Virus record (IMG/VR): IMGVR_UViG_3300011440_000028 | Coordinates: 1-45,577 of that record | Reading direction: 5' to 3' (one strand) | DNA from: a virus | DNA length: 45,577 nt | Part shown: in pieces, positions 28,240 through 36,690 of the stretch | How the letters are laid out: the number at the start of each line of letters is the position of its first letter | How positions within the stretch are numbered: position 1 is the first letter of the stretch | Notes under the pieces: model-generated | What the model saw: the letters and a program-made list of their open reading frames with translations, nothing else | The model's database searches: none | What the model was told of the DNA's origin: nothing | Made by a program: the position numbers and the translations under genes

Positions 28240-28275
28240 AGGGAGTGGCGGGGACTCTGTCCCCGCCCTACGCCC
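28238..28275 (+). promoter_or_regulatory. Ribosome site separated from the portal start by a hairpin
   Basis: AAAGGGAG (28238-28245) is about 30 bases before ATG 28276, too far to work linearly. Between them GGCGGGGAC (28247-28255), loop TCT, GTCCCCGCC (28259-28267) can fold and shorten the effective distance to about nine bases. No other ribosome site precedes the ATG. Confidence 0.45.
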
Positions 28276-30120
28276 ATGGCGGATGACGTGGCCCTAAAAG
28301 GGCCCTCCACTGAGAATGCGGACAAGATCGTCCCGGTCCTGACTGGATACTTCCAGGAGGCCGATAACGCACGCAAGGGCGGCCTCAACCCAAGGGACGC
28401 TAAGTGGACCTCCAACCTCCACCTCTACTGGGGCCGCCAGGATTACACCACGAAGGCTAGCTGGCAGGCGAAGGAGCACCTGCCCGAAGTGCCAGCTTTT
28501 GTGGACCGCTTCGCCGCCGCCCTGAAAGAGGCCCTGGTCACGGGGCCCGATGGCTTCTACACCGTCGACGATCCGGCCGATGTGGAGGGGGACCTGACCT
28601 CCGCCGTTAAGCGGATGAATGACTGCTGGCTCTCCATGACGGGCCGCAACCAGATGGGCACCTGTCTGGGCTTCCCCGCCGTCTTCGAGGAACAGATCAA
28701 GCTCGGCGCGCTGATGGCGTGCAGCTCGGTCACCCGCTGGGACGACAGTTATGGCAAGTACGGGCGGGTCGCCATCGAGACGACCGATCCCCGCAACGTC
28801 TGGCTCGACCCCACCTACCGGAACTTGTACCGTATCCGCCGGATCGAGCTGGACAAGCACGAGCTGCGGGCGATGGCCCTGCAGAAGGACAAGGCGGGCT
28901 CACCCATCTACAACATGGAAGCCATCGATCAGATGGTTTCCCACATTGAGCTGGACAGCGAGCGCCAGAAGGAGGACCTGACCGGGCACGGCGCCGCGCA
29001 ATCCAGCACCCGGACCCCTATCACGATGGACGAATACCTCGCCACCGTGGTCGACAGCTCCGGGAAAGTCCTCGCGAAGGACGCGCTGATGGTGCTCGGC
29101 AACGGGCAGTTCCTCATCCGCGGGCCCGAGAAGAACCCCTACTGGCACGGGCGCGACTGGCTGACCTACTCGCCCCTCATCATCACCCCGCTCTCCGTCT
29201 ACGGCCGAACCTACATGGAGGACTTCGGCTCCCTCGCCCAAACCTTCAACATGCTGACCAACCTCATCCTGGACGCCGTCCAGGTGAGCACGATGAAGGC
29301 CTTCGTCTGCGTCCCGTCGATGCTCTCCGACCCCTCGCAAATGGCCGGCGGGTTGACGCCGAACAAGCTCTTCCAGCTGGAGGACGGGACCCGGGCCGAG
29401 GACTTCATGAAGGCCATCGACCTGGGCAATATGGGCCCCGACGCGATGGCTGTCTGGCAGGCGATCAAGAAGGAGCTGACCGAGGCGGCGAACCAGAACG
29501 AGATCGGCCTCGGCGGCTTCGCCCCGAAGGGGCGGACCTCCGCGACCGAGATCAGTCAGACCCAGGAGTCGAGCAGCGCCGTCATCCGCAGCATCGCCCA
29601 GACGGTCGAGACCAGGGTCCTCAACCCCCAACTCGACCTCGTCTGGAAGACCGGCCTCCAGCATATGTCGGTGAATGATCCCGTCCTCAAGGCGGCCTGT
29701 GGGGAGGACCTCTTCGGGCCGCTCATGGCGCGGCGCAAAGAGCTGGCCTCGCGCCCATTGACGTTCCAGGCGCACGGCATCAGCTCGATGATCCAAAAGA
29801 GCCGGATGCTGAAGTCCCTCCTCCAGCTGATGTCCTTCCTCTCCCAGTCGCCCGAGCTGCTCGGGGAGTTCATGAGGCAGGTTGACCTCGGGAAGTTCAT
29901 CAAACTCCTCTTCAAGCTGAGCGATGTCGACATCTCCAAGGTGACTATGTCGCAACGTGAGCAGATGATGCAGCAAACCGCGCAGGCCTTCCAGGCTGCG
30001 CAACAGCAGGCGCTGGGCGCGCAGGGGGTTCCGCCCGGACAGGGCGCGCCCGAGGCCCCAGGTGGGGCCGGGCCGGAGATGCAGCAGATGGTTCAAGCCC
30101 TCGGGGTGGCCAAACAGTGA
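28276..30120 (+). CDS. Portal (head-to-tail connector) protein (614 aa)
   Basis: Length, order (after terminase, before scaffold and capsid) and content fit the large portals of short-tailed phages. The N-terminal half has a wing-like domain with DPRNVWLDPTYRNLYRIRRI (about 175-195). The middle holds LITPLSVYGRTYMEDFGSLA (crown/clip helices) and QVSTMKAFVCVPSMLSDPSQ. Later come NEIGLGGFAPKGRTSATEIS and a long stem/barrel helix region. The last 50 residues are Gln/Pro/Gly-rich. It forms the dodecameric ring through which DNA enters and leaves. Confidence 0.9.
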   Translation: MADDVALKGPSTENADKIVPVLTGYFQEADNARKGGLNPRDAKWTSNLHLYWGRQDYTTKASWQAKEHLPEVPAFVDRFAAALKEALVTGPDGFYTVDDPADVEGDLTSAVKRMNDCWLSMTGRNQMGTCLGFPAVFEEQIKLGALMACSSVTRWDDSYGKYGRVAIETTDPRNVWLDPTYRNLYRIRRIELDKHELRAMALQKDKAGSPIYNMEAIDQMVSHIELDSERQKEDLTGHGAAQSSTRTPITMDEYLATVVDSSGKVLAKDALMVLGNGQFLIRGPEKNPYWHGRDWLTYSPLIITPLSVYGRTYMEDFGSLAQTFNMLTNLILDAVQVSTMKAFVCVPSMLSDPSQMAGGLTPNKLFQLEDGTRAEDFMKAIDLGNMGPDAMAVWQAIKKELTEAANQNEIGLGGFAPKGRTSATEISQTQESSSAVIRSIAQTVETRVLNPQLDLVWKTGLQHMSVNDPVLKAACGEDLFGPLMARRKELASRPLTFQAHGISSMIQKSRMLKSLLQLMSFLSQSPELLGEFMRQVDLGKFIKLLFKLSDVDISKVTMSQREQMMQQTAQAFQAAQQQALGAQGVPPGQGAPEAPGGAGPEMQQMVQALGVAKQ

Positions 30121-30401
30121 ACGAAGCACAGGAAATGGGCGAGGTTTCGCAGCTAGCGCGCCTCCAGGGCTTCCTCCCCTACCTGGAGGACGCCATCGCG
30201 AAGATGCAGCTAGCGGTCGTGAACCGCGCGAAGGCCGCCCAGACCCAGGGAACCCTCACTTCCGACCTCGCTCTCGCCCTTTGGATGGAGTTCCTGGCGA
30301 ATGAGCGGCTCCTCGCCCGCATGGGGGCCCGGGAAAGGGGCGCCCAGGGAAGCGCCGCCCGCTATGCCCCGCTATTGACACCCCCTACCACGGCGGCGTA
30401 A
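30117..30401 (+). CDS. Small helical protein after the portal (94 aa)
   Basis: GTG overlaps the portal stop (GTGA). The product is mostly helical (EVSQLARLQGFLPYLEDAIA, then KMQLAVVNRAKAAQTQG) with a helix LALALWMEFLANERLLARMG. A head-assembly accessory seems likely from position. A TTGACA sequence within its last codons may be a promoter for the scaffold gene. Confidence 0.68.
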   Translation: MNEAQEMGEVSQLARLQGFLPYLEDAIAKMQLAVVNRAKAAQTQGTLTSDLALALWMEFLANERLLARMGARERGAQGSAARYAPLLTPPTTAA

Positions 30402-30404
30402 GCT
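30375..30404 (+). promoter_or_regulatory. Possible promoter before the scaffold gene
   Basis: A perfect TTGACA (30375-30380) is followed, 18 bases on, by TAAGCT (30399-30404), three of six to TATAAT. It lies about 100 bases before the scaffold start. The -10 box is weak. Confidence 0.3.
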
Positions 30405-30410
30405 CCCTGG

Positions 30411-30477
30411 GCTGCGGCGGGCGTGGCAATATAGGCCGAGGGCCCGGGCCTCCGTGCCTCGCCGAGTCCGCCGCAGC
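30411..30477 (+). repeat. Long-range inverted repeat before the scaffold gene
   Basis: GCTGCGGCGG (30411-30420) pairs with CCGCCGCAGC (30468-30477) across a GC-rich loop. Within the untranslated gap it could regulate scaffold translation or protect the mRNA. Confidence 0.4.
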
Positions 30478-30503
30478 ACTTCCTCTGACGGAGAGACGAG
30501 ATA

Positions 30504-31310
30504 ATGGCCAAAGTGACGACTAGGCGGCGCCAACAGCCCGCCGAACAGCCCCAAAACGACGACATATTCGCCCACTTCGAGCGCCACGGCCGTAGCTTGA
30601 ACGAGGACGCCACACAAACCAGGAAAGAGGCGCCTGACGCGGGACAGACTGCCCTTCTTGAGCGAATTTCCAAGCTGGAGGGCTCCCTGGAGGAGGCCCG
30701 CGCCAGTCGCCAGTGGGCCGCACCACAGGCCGCGGAGCGGCCTGTGGCCCGAGTCGCGGCGAAAGACGTCAAATTCGACCCCACCGGGCTCCCAGACCCC
30801 CTCGAAGACAAAGACAAGTACAATACGGAGCTGGCCCTCCGCATTAACGCCGCTATGCAGGCCCAGGCCCAGGCGGTGCGGGAAGAGGTCACCTCCAAGT
30901 TCCAGGGCGAGGGCGCTTCCGAGCGCCTCTGGAACGGCTTCACCAAAGAGCACTCAGAGTGGGCCGAGTATCCAGAGCTGGTCGAGACCGTTGCGGTGAG
31001 GGTGACCCAGGAGGCCATCGCCAAAGGGATCGACCCCCAGAAGTATATGTTCCAAAACACCTCCGCCTTCTACGCCGACGTGGCGAAGCAGCTGAATGAC
31101 CGCTATGGGGCTGTCATCGAGTCCGATGGCGAGAGCCCCCGTCGCAGGGCAGAGCCCCGCGACCCCAACGAGGACGACGGCCGTGCCGTGGCCACCTTTG
31201 GCGGCCAGGAGAGCGGCGGCCGCCCCGCCCAGCGGCGCTCCGCCGAAAACGAGGGCCCCGGCATGATCGAGGACCTCCACGCAATCCAACGCAAGATGGG
31301 CCTGTTCTAA
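30504..31310 (+). CDS. Scaffolding-type head assembly protein (268 aa)
   Basis: GGAGAGACGAG precedes the ATG. The protein is highly charged and helical without hydrophobic core motifs: QTALLERISKLEGSLEEARA (coiled coil near 50-70), DPTGLPDPLEDKDKYNTELA and INAAMQAQAQAVREEVTSKF. It ends in a disordered Arg/Asp/Glu tail and MIEDLHAIQRKMGLF, a short terminal helix of the kind that docks on coat protein. Position between portal and major capsid gene is the usual place of scaffolding. Confidence 0.82.
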   Translation: MAKVTTRRRQQPAEQPQNDDIFAHFERHGRSLNEDATQTRKEAPDAGQTALLERISKLEGSLEEARASRQWAAPQAAERPVARVAAKDVKFDPTGLPDPLEDKDKYNTELALRINAAMQAQAQAVREEVTSKFQGEGASERLWNGFTKEHSEWAEYPELVETVAVRVTQEAIAKGIDPQKYMFQNTSAFYADVAKQLNDRYGAVIESDGESPRRRAEPRDPNEDDGRAVATFGGQESGGRPAQRRSAENEGPGMIEDLHAIQRKMGLF

Positions 31311-31405
31311 CGAGATCGGGGATGCCCAGGCGCAAGCTGGGCTGACCCGCGCCGGAGGCGGTCCCCCGTCGCCGCCTCCGGCACCCCTTCAGAGGAGTGA
31401 GAAAA

Positions 31406-31633
31406 ATGGCAGACGCAGAAGTTGGTCAAGACGTCATCTTCCTACTGGGCGGTGCACAGCACCCGGCCCGGGTGACCGCCTCCTTTGGGGGTGGCCTCGT
31501 CAACCTCCACGTCAACCCCGACTCATTCTCCTCGAACTGGTTCGAGAGCAACGTCCCTTTCCTCATCCAGGGCGGAAACCAGCCCAGGGCGTGGGTGGAA
31601 CGGCCCAGCCACACGATGGGATGGGCCAACTGA
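31406..31633 (+). CDS. Small protein between scaffold and capsid (75 aa)
   Basis: GAGGAG eight bases before ATG 31406. MADAEVGQDVIFLLGGAQHP then ARVTASFGGGLVNLHVNP: a small beta-rich protein, likely a single domain with an SH3-like look, ending RPSHTMGWAN. Size and location fit a head-decoration protein, but I do not recognise the family. Confidence 0.65.
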   Translation: MADAEVGQDVIFLLGGAQHPARVTASFGGGLVNLHVNPDSFSSNWFESNVPFLIQGGNQPRAWVERPSHTMGWAN

Positions 31634-31638
31634 CCCTA

Positions 31639-31667
31639 TTGACAGTACTGGCGGGATACTGCGATAA
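31639..31667 (+). promoter_or_regulatory. Predicted promoter of the major capsid gene
   Basis: TTGACA (31639-31644), 17-base spacer, CGATAA (31662-31667), 45 bases before the capsid ATG. The -35 box is perfect and the spacing optimal; the -10 box is weaker. An extra promoter here would explain high capsid expression. Confidence 0.5.
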
Positions 31668-31711
31668 CTGAAGCTAGGTCTGGCGGGACCCGATAACAGG
31701 AGCTAGACACA

Positions 31712-32638
31712 ATGTCTTGGACTTTCGACGCCCCGACCGGCACCTACCGCAACCACGCCCTGTCCTCGGACATCCGGCGTGAGGCGATTGCCGACACGCA
31801 GTTCATGAAGTTCTTCCGAGCCGAGCCCGGTTTCGGCAAGAAGAAGGGCGATACTGTCACCATCACCCGCATCATGAAGCTGCCGATTGCGAGCCGCGTC
31901 TCTGAGACCGATCGTCTGCCCAGCGGCCGCCCCGCCATCGAGACCAAGTCGGTCTCCGTCAGCCAGTGGGGCTACAAGGTGCCGGTCACCGAGTTCGAGA
32001 CCCACCTCACCCACTTCAACCTGATGGACCCGATCCAGCAGGTCCTCCGCGACCAGATCACGCTGACGATGGACGCGATGTGCGCGTCCGCCCTGAAGCT
32101 GACCCCGCTGAAGTACACCCCGCTCTCCACCGGCGGCGAGTTCGTGACGGACGGCAGCGCCGACTCCCTCTCGAACCGCAACCTGGAGGTGCAGGACCTT
32201 CGCCGTATCCACGACAGGCTCCACGGCGACCTCAAGGCCCCGAAGTTCAAGAACGGCCGCTACATCGGCATCCTCTCTACCCGCGCTGCGCGCGGGTTGA
32301 AGAACGATGAGACCTACAAGGACTGGTTCGCCCCGCACACGAAGGACCCCCTCGTGTCTGGCAAACTAGCGACCGGCCTCGAAGGCTTCGACCTTTACGA
32401 GTCAAACCACACCGACGCCCTTGCGGACCTGATCGGCTCTAGCACGACCACTGGCGACGGCGTCTTCTTCGGCGCCGACGCAGGCGGGCTCATCAAAATC
32501 ATGGACCCGGAAATCCGCACCGGACTGCCCGAGGAGCTGGGCACCTTCCGGGAGGTGGGTTGGGTTGGGACCATCGAGGCCTTCCTCGTCTGGGAGCGTC
32601 CGACGATGGCCCGCGTTGTTCACTTGGCCTCGACCTAA
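31712..32638 (+). CDS. Major capsid protein, HK97-like fold (308 aa)
   Basis: AGGAG lies before the ATG. Layout of N4-gp56/P22-type coat proteins: an N-terminal arm (SWTFDAPTGTYRNHALSSDI), KKKGDTVTITRIMKL (E-loop region), VSVSQWGYKVPVTEFETHLT (spine/P-domain), QVLRDQITLTMDAMCASALK, RRIHDRLHGDLKAPKF, and a late GTFREVGWVGTIEAFLVWER. Size, order after the scaffold gene and the promoter in front support the call. It forms the icosahedral shell. Confidence 0.88.
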   Translation: MSWTFDAPTGTYRNHALSSDIRREAIADTQFMKFFRAEPGFGKKKGDTVTITRIMKLPIASRVSETDRLPSGRPAIETKSVSVSQWGYKVPVTEFETHLTHFNLMDPIQQVLRDQITLTMDAMCASALKLTPLKYTPLSTGGEFVTDGSADSLSNRNLEVQDLRRIHDRLHGDLKAPKFKNGRYIGILSTRAARGLKNDETYKDWFAPHTKDPLVSGKLATGLEGFDLYESNHTDALADLIGSSTTTGDGVFFGADAGGLIKIMDPEIRTGLPEELGTFREVGWVGTIEAFLVWERPTMARVVHLAST

Positions 32639-32662
32639 GCCGGCCAGAAGGAGTAGCTTACT

Positions 32663-33235
32663 ATGTCTCATGATCTGATCCAGAAGCGCTTCTCGATGGC
32701 TGCGGCCGATACACCGAACGTCGACAGTGCCGGTGCCGTGGCGGAGTTCGTCTTCCCCGGCCCCGTCATTATCACGAAGGTGGGTTTGCTGGTTACGACC
32801 GCCATCGTGACCGACAACTCGGTGGCGATGTCCGCCACCCTGTCCCGTCGTCCCATCGTGGGCTCGACCGCGGGCGCGGTCTCTCTCGGCGTCTTCAACA
32901 TGATCGCAGCCGGCGTCGATCCCGCCGCCGGTGCGGTTATCTGGGCGCCCACTAACATCCCGGACCTCGACGGCGAGCAGCCCGAGGACTACAGCGCGGT
33001 CCAGGGCCGTGCCTCCAGGAATGAGGCTCCGAACTCGAACATCGTCGTGATCGAGGTAGGCGCCAATCCCTGGGCGATCTACCCGGGCCAGAGCTTCGCG
33101 ATGACCCTCGATACCAACGCCGAGGGAGACTCCGGCGCCGGGCGCGCCTGGGTCGAGTACATCGAGCTGCCGTTCAATGCCACTTTCATTGACCAGGCCA
33201 ACGTAACGCAGAAGACCGTCACTGCAGCCGCATAA
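32663..33235 (+). CDS. Beta-rich structural protein, probable head decoration or spike (190 aa)
   Basis: GAAGGAGTAGCTTACT precedes the ATG. The product is rich in Val, Ala, Thr and Gly with alternating strands (GPVIITKVGLLVTTAIVTDN, later ARAWVEYIELPFNATF-like end) and no enzymatic motif. Many phages place a decoration protein straight after the capsid gene. The exact family is not recognised. Confidence 0.72.
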   Translation: MSHDLIQKRFSMAAADTPNVDSAGAVAEFVFPGPVIITKVGLLVTTAIVTDNSVAMSATLSRRPIVGSTAGAVSLGVFNMIAAGVDPAAGAVIWAPTNIPDLDGEQPEDYSAVQGRASRNEAPNSNIVVIEVGANPWAIYPGQSFAMTLDTNAEGDSGAGRAWVEYIELPFNATFIDQANVTQKTVTAAA

Positions 33236-33241
33236 CTGATG

Positions 33242-33261
33242 GGGGCCCCGCAAGGGGCCCC
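33242..33261 (+). terminator. GC hairpin with GCAA tetraloop after the decoration gene
   Basis: GGGGCCCC, loop GCAA (a stable GNRA tetraloop), GGGGCCCC. No T-run follows; partial termination or protection of the capsid mRNA 3' end is likely. Confidence 0.5.
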
Positions 33262-33278
33262 TCATTAGGAGAACAAGA

Positions 33279-34025
33279 ATGAGCCTCTACGGCAGTTTCG
33301 CCCGCGACAAGCACTTCTCTGAGCTGGACACTCCGCTGCCGACCGCAGAGGGGGTGCTGACCCCGGCCCAGCGGAAGGCGCGTGCCCTCTTCTACCTCGG
33401 TCTGAACGCCTCCCTCACCGGCGGCAACTTCACCATCAATTCCAGCCCGACCTCGACCGACAACGCGGGACGGACCGTCCGTCTCAACTCCATCACAAAT
33501 ACCGGCACGGCCAACTCATTCATCGGCTTCCAGTCGAAGCCGCGGCAGGGCGTCTCGATGGCGAACAACGTCATCGGTGCCGAGGTTGGTGCTTCGATCA
33601 GCGACGGTGTCGCGCTCACCGGCTCCGGCTCTATCATCGGCCTCCACTCCGACGTCTATCTCCGCGGCACCGCCGCGGGGACCATCGCCGGCGACGTGCG
33701 CGGACATCAGATCGAGCTGGTTACGGATGACGCGGGTACTAGGACGATCACCGGCAAGGTGGTCGGACTGAGGATGCGCGCAGCCTTCTCCGCCACGACC
33801 GTCACCTCCGGCGTCATCGTCCCCTTCTCCATCGAGCGGATGGAGGCCCAGACCGGCTCGCAGTCTTGGACCCATCTCTTCGAGCTGCCGGGTGCGGGCG
33901 GTGGCGCTTGGAACAACGATCCGACGACCGAGAATGATGGCGCCCTCCAGGGGTACATCAAGGTCCTTATCAACGGTGTCGACAAGTACATCCGCCTCTA
34001 CGCGGTGGGTGCCACGGCCGACTAA
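33279..34025 (+). CDS. Hypothetical virion protein, beta-rich (248 aa)
   Basis: AGGAGAACAAG before the ATG. An N-terminal helix (MSLYGSFARDKHFSELDTPL, then TPAQRKARALFYLGLNASL) and a long strand-rich, repeat-like body (GVALTGSGSIIGLHSDVYLR, later DDAGTRTITGKVVGLRMRAA). It ends with LQGYIKVLINGVDKYIRLYA. The C-terminal IKV.INGV.KYI.LY resembles ends of virion surface proteins that fold as beta helices or sandwiches. Head fibre or decoration is plausible. Confidence 0.72.
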   Translation: MSLYGSFARDKHFSELDTPLPTAEGVLTPAQRKARALFYLGLNASLTGGNFTINSSPTSTDNAGRTVRLNSITNTGTANSFIGFQSKPRQGVSMANNVIGAEVGASISDGVALTGSGSIIGLHSDVYLRGTAAGTIAGDVRGHQIELVTDDAGTRTITGKVVGLRMRAAFSATTVTSGVIVPFSIERMEAQTGSQSWTHLFELPGAGGGAWNNDPTTENDGALQGYIKVLINGVDKYIRLYAVGATAD

Positions 34026-34039
34026 AAGGAGACGACGGG

Positions 34040-34216
34040 ATGACGCTTGAGAGATTGAAGCTGCGGCTTGAAGAGTTGATGGTTCAGAAAGAGAAGGCCG
34101 TCTGTCTAGTTCACGCAGTCGATGGCGCGTTGCAGGAGACGATGAACTGGATCGAGGAGTTTGAGAAAGAGGCGGCGAAGCCGGACCCGAAGAACGAAAG
34201 TGAGCCTACCCAATGA
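34040..34216 (+). CDS. Small coiled-coil protein (58 aa)
   Basis: AAAGGAGACGACGGG precedes the ATG. MTLERLKLRLEELMVQKEKA opens one long amphipathic helix that continues through ETMNWIEEFEKEAAKP. Its stop overlaps the next ATG (ATGA). A small assembly chaperone or spacer is possible. Confidence 0.62.
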   Translation: MTLERLKLRLEELMVQKEKAVCLVHAVDGALQETMNWIEEFEKEAAKPDPKNESEPTQ

Positions 34217-34320
34217 AGACCCTTCTGATCGTCCTTCTCCTCACCCTTTCCGCCGCCCCGGCTTCGGCCGACTTCGATGTCAAGCGGTTTTGGGACAGCC
34301 AAGACCGATGGAGTAAGTAA
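34213..34320 (+). CDS. Predicted secreted micro-protein (35 aa)
   Basis: MKTLLIVLLLTLSAAPASAD is a textbook signal peptide with an ASA-D cleavage site. The mature part would be only 16 residues (FDVKRFWDSQDRWSK plus Asp). It sits between two ATGA/adjacent junctions in the structural operon. A periplasmic peptide of this size from a virion operon is odd; it could have a lysis or superinfection-exclusion role. Confidence 0.6.
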   Translation: MKTLLIVLLLTLSAAPASADFDVKRFWDSQDRWSK

Positions 34321-34587
34321 ATGGCCAAGTACCTCAGCCCCGGTTACACCTACAAGGATTGCCCCGCCTGCGGCCGCGCTGGCTGCGAGGCCCCCTACGT
34401 GATGCTCCACGGCGACAGCAAGGTTCGCACCGGCCCGTGGGAGTGCGACCATTGCGGATGGGACTCCGAAGAGGTCGACGACGAGAAGGGCTACGAGTAC
34501 TATGAAGGGAACGGGGTCGAGTCGCCCCCAACAGTTGGGACGATCCTCTCAGACATGCTCGATGTAGTGACGAGGCCGCGCAGGTAA
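34321..34587 (+). CDS. Small zinc-ribbon protein (88 aa)
   Basis: The ATG follows the previous stop with no gap. CPACGRAGC near residues 14-22 and CDHCGW near 42-47 give two CxxC knuckles separated by a strand-rich loop, a zinc ribbon. The second half is acidic (SEEVDDEKGYEYYEGNG). Nucleic-acid or protein binding is likely; its role in the structural block is unclear. Confidence 0.68.
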   Translation: MAKYLSPGYTYKDCPACGRAGCEAPYVMLHGDSKVRTGPWECDHCGWDSEEVDDEKGYEYYEGNGVESPPTVGTILSDMLDVVTRPRR

Positions 34588-34604
34588 GTACGGAGACGGG
34601 AACC

Positions 34605-35120
34605 ATGGCTGAAAGAAAGATCGACTACGACAGGGGTGTCTTCATCAGGACCGCAACGGACCTGGGGATGGACATCTTCATGTACCGGGATGAGCCGGGC
34701 AAGTACCTCAACGCCCACGGGCATGAGGTGGGCGAGGAGCTGGCGAAGATGGCCGGCTTCGATACCGTGAGGTTCGCCATCCAACGGCGCCGCAAAGAGG
34801 CGATGTCGGCCGCAGCCAGGGCAGTGGACGCCGAACTCCTGGCCACTGAGGCGATTGAGCACAAGACCGTCGTCAAGGTGAAGAATGGGTATTCTATCGT
34901 GGCGCTGACCTCCGGGCGGCATCAGGTGAAGGACCCAGAAGGCAATGTTCTCACACAAGGCGTCGTTCTCACACTCGAAATGGCCGAAAAGGTCCTCGAT
35001 AGCATTGTCACGTCGGAGACGCAGCGTGCCCAGGCCGAGGCCAAGCCCGAGACCCCTTCTGGAGCTGGAATTCGATCCGGAATTCGAGCTGGAGGAGCTA
35101 CCCCTCTTCGGACCAACTAA
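34605..35120 (+). CDS. Hypothetical protein (171 aa)
   Basis: GGAGACGGGAACC precedes the ATG. Residues 1-60 hold ERKIDYDRGVFIRTATDLGM and EVGEELAKMAGFDTVRFAIQ. The middle is helical, followed by TVVKVKNGYSIVALTSGRHQ with VKDPEG, a small beta unit, and a long helix MAEKVLDSIVTSE. The last 25 residues are disordered. No recognised family; position suggests head completion or assembly. Confidence 0.68.
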   Translation: MAERKIDYDRGVFIRTATDLGMDIFMYRDEPGKYLNAHGHEVGEELAKMAGFDTVRFAIQRRRKEAMSAAARAVDAELLATEAIEHKTVVKVKNGYSIVALTSGRHQVKDPEGNVLTQGVVLTLEMAEKVLDSIVTSETQRAQAEAKPETPSGAGIRSGIRAGGATPLRTN

Positions 35121-35130
35121 GGGGTAGCCC

Positions 35131-35898
35131 ATGGCCACTTTCACCGAGCTGCAGACCGAGGTCGCCACCAACCTCATCGATGTCCCCACCGCCGTCTCCG
35201 CGCTCATCCCCACCTATCTCAACCGGGCGATGAAGACGCTGCAGACGCGGCACAACTTCGAGGTGATGAAGGCGGCCACCGCCGTCCTTGTCACAGCACC
35301 CGCTACGCGGGTGCTGGTCGCTACCCCAGCCGACTTCAAAGAGTTCCGCCTTGACCCCGTCACCGGGGTCGGCCCATACGTGATCCACGCCTCGGGCGAC
35401 ATCCAAGAGCTGCAGATCGGCCAGAGCCGCGCGGCCGTCGAGTTTGACGTCACCACCGATGCCGGCGGGGAGGCCGACTCCGCCCTGACGATTGGGCCGC
35501 CCCAGATGGTCCTCCGCAGCGAGCCCACCTCCGAGGCGGGCGCCTCCAATCTGGAGGTGTGGCCCCTCTCGGACAGCCTCTCCCTCTACGCCGACGGCGA
35601 GTACCGCATCCGGGTCCCCTACTGGAAGTACCTCACCGCCCTCTCCGCAGGGGGCGACACCAACTGGTTCACCACCAATGCGGAGGAGTGGCTCCTCCTC
35701 CAGGCGACCGCCTATGGGTTCTTCACCAACGAGGATGAGGAGCGGGCAACGATGTGGACCCAGCGGGCGGCCGAGAAGCTGCAGGAGGCGATAAATCGCG
35801 ACAAGCGCCTCCAGGTCAGCCGTATCCAGACCCTCGTCCCCCACAAGGACGCCTTTGGGGCCCGCCACACCCACCGCCGGGACCCTTGGCTCCGGTGA
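35131..35898 (+). CDS. Head-tail adaptor protein (255 aa)
   Basis: The N-terminal sequence (FTELQTEVATNLIDVPTAVS then ALIPTYLNRAMKTLQTRHNF) is the helical start typical of adaptor proteins that sit under the portal in short-tailed phages. A strand-rich middle follows (ATRVLVATPADFKEFRLDPV, RIRVPYWKYLTAL), then helices LLLQATAYGFFTNEDEERAT and RAAEKLQEAINRDKRLQVSR, matching the tail of gp4/gp11-type adaptors. A 41-base gap separates it from the collar gene. Connects portal to tail hub. Confidence 0.8.
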   Translation: MATFTELQTEVATNLIDVPTAVSALIPTYLNRAMKTLQTRHNFEVMKAATAVLVTAPATRVLVATPADFKEFRLDPVTGVGPYVIHASGDIQELQIGQSRAAVEFDVTTDAGGEADSALTIGPPQMVLRSEPTSEAGASNLEVWPLSDSLSLYADGEYRIRVPYWKYLTALSAGGDTNWFTTNAEEWLLLQATAYGFFTNEDEERATMWTQRAAEKLQEAINRDKRLQVSRIQTLVPHKDAFGARHTHRRDPWLR

Positions 35899-35939
35899 GC
35901 TGACCTGCTAGACTAGGGCCCCGCCATCTCGGAGCCACC

Positions 35940-36686
35940 ATGTCCAGCCCACCCTTCACCCCTAACGAGGCCCTCCCCGAAGATACCGGGGTCGTCTCTA
36001 TTTACCCCGGACAGGCCCGCACCTTCCGTGAGGTGATCGAGAGCTGGCTCCTCTACGAGCACGGCGCCTCGGGCCATCACAAGCTGCCCCAGAACAGTAC
36101 CGCCGTCCGAGACGCCGACACCACATGGGAGATCGGCTCCCTCGTCTATAACACGACCCTCGGCCGTGTTCAGATGACGACCTCGATTGACCCGGATGTC
36201 TGGCGCTCAATCGGCCCCGAGTTCACCTCCGGCGACCGCCTCCTCTTCGATATGACGGTGCCGCCCGTCGGTTGGACGAAAGAGACTGACGCCGCCTTCA
36301 ACGATGTCGCCCTGGGCCTCGGGACCAGCAGCGTCGGTTTCAACGGCGGGACCGGGCTGATGACCGCCCTCTGGGCCTCGCGGATCCCCACCGGCACCAT
36401 TACGGGCCACGCTATTACCGAAGCCCAGATGCCCGCGCATAAGCACTTTGTCGTCGCTGGCGCCACGGGCGACACCTCCCCAGGGTTGACCGCCTCCCGG
36501 CAGCTGGCCAGCAGCGTCGGCTCCCTAGGAGATAACTCCTACATCCTAACCGGCAGCGACACCGCCGCAACCATCGGCCTATCCTCGGAGAAGGGCGGCG
36601 GCGCAACCCACGACCATCCCTTCGTTGGGGTGGCAATGGACTTCAACATCAAGCGCCGTATTGTCGTGATCGGGATAAAGGACTGA
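35940..36686 (+). CDS. Tail collar-domain fibre protein (248 aa)
   Basis: The C-terminal half is a phage tail collar domain: WASRIPTGTITGHAITEAQM then PAHKHFV and later GGATHDHPFVGVAMDFNIKR with RIVVIGIKD. The paired H-x-H motifs (AHKH, THDH) bind a metal chain in trimeric fibres. The N-terminal half (WEIGSLVYNTTLGRVQMTTS) has a fibre-attachment look. Likely a trimeric baseplate or tail fibre that recognises or punctures the host surface. Confidence 0.85.
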   Translation: MSSPPFTPNEALPEDTGVVSIYPGQARTFREVIESWLLYEHGASGHHKLPQNSTAVRDADTTWEIGSLVYNTTLGRVQMTTSIDPDVWRSIGPEFTSGDRLLFDMTVPPVGWTKETDAAFNDVALGLGTSSVGFNGGTGLMTALWASRIPTGTITGHAITEAQMPAHKHFVVAGATGDTSPGLTASRQLASSVGSLGDNSYILTGSDTAATIGLSSEKGGGATHDHPFVGVAMDFNIKRRIVVIGIKD

Positions 36687-36690
36687 TGCC

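Noticed and set aside
28900-30129. 409-codon open frame on the minus strand
   Set aside because: Antisense to the portal gene; a shadow of codon bias, rich in Leu/His/Gly/Glu.
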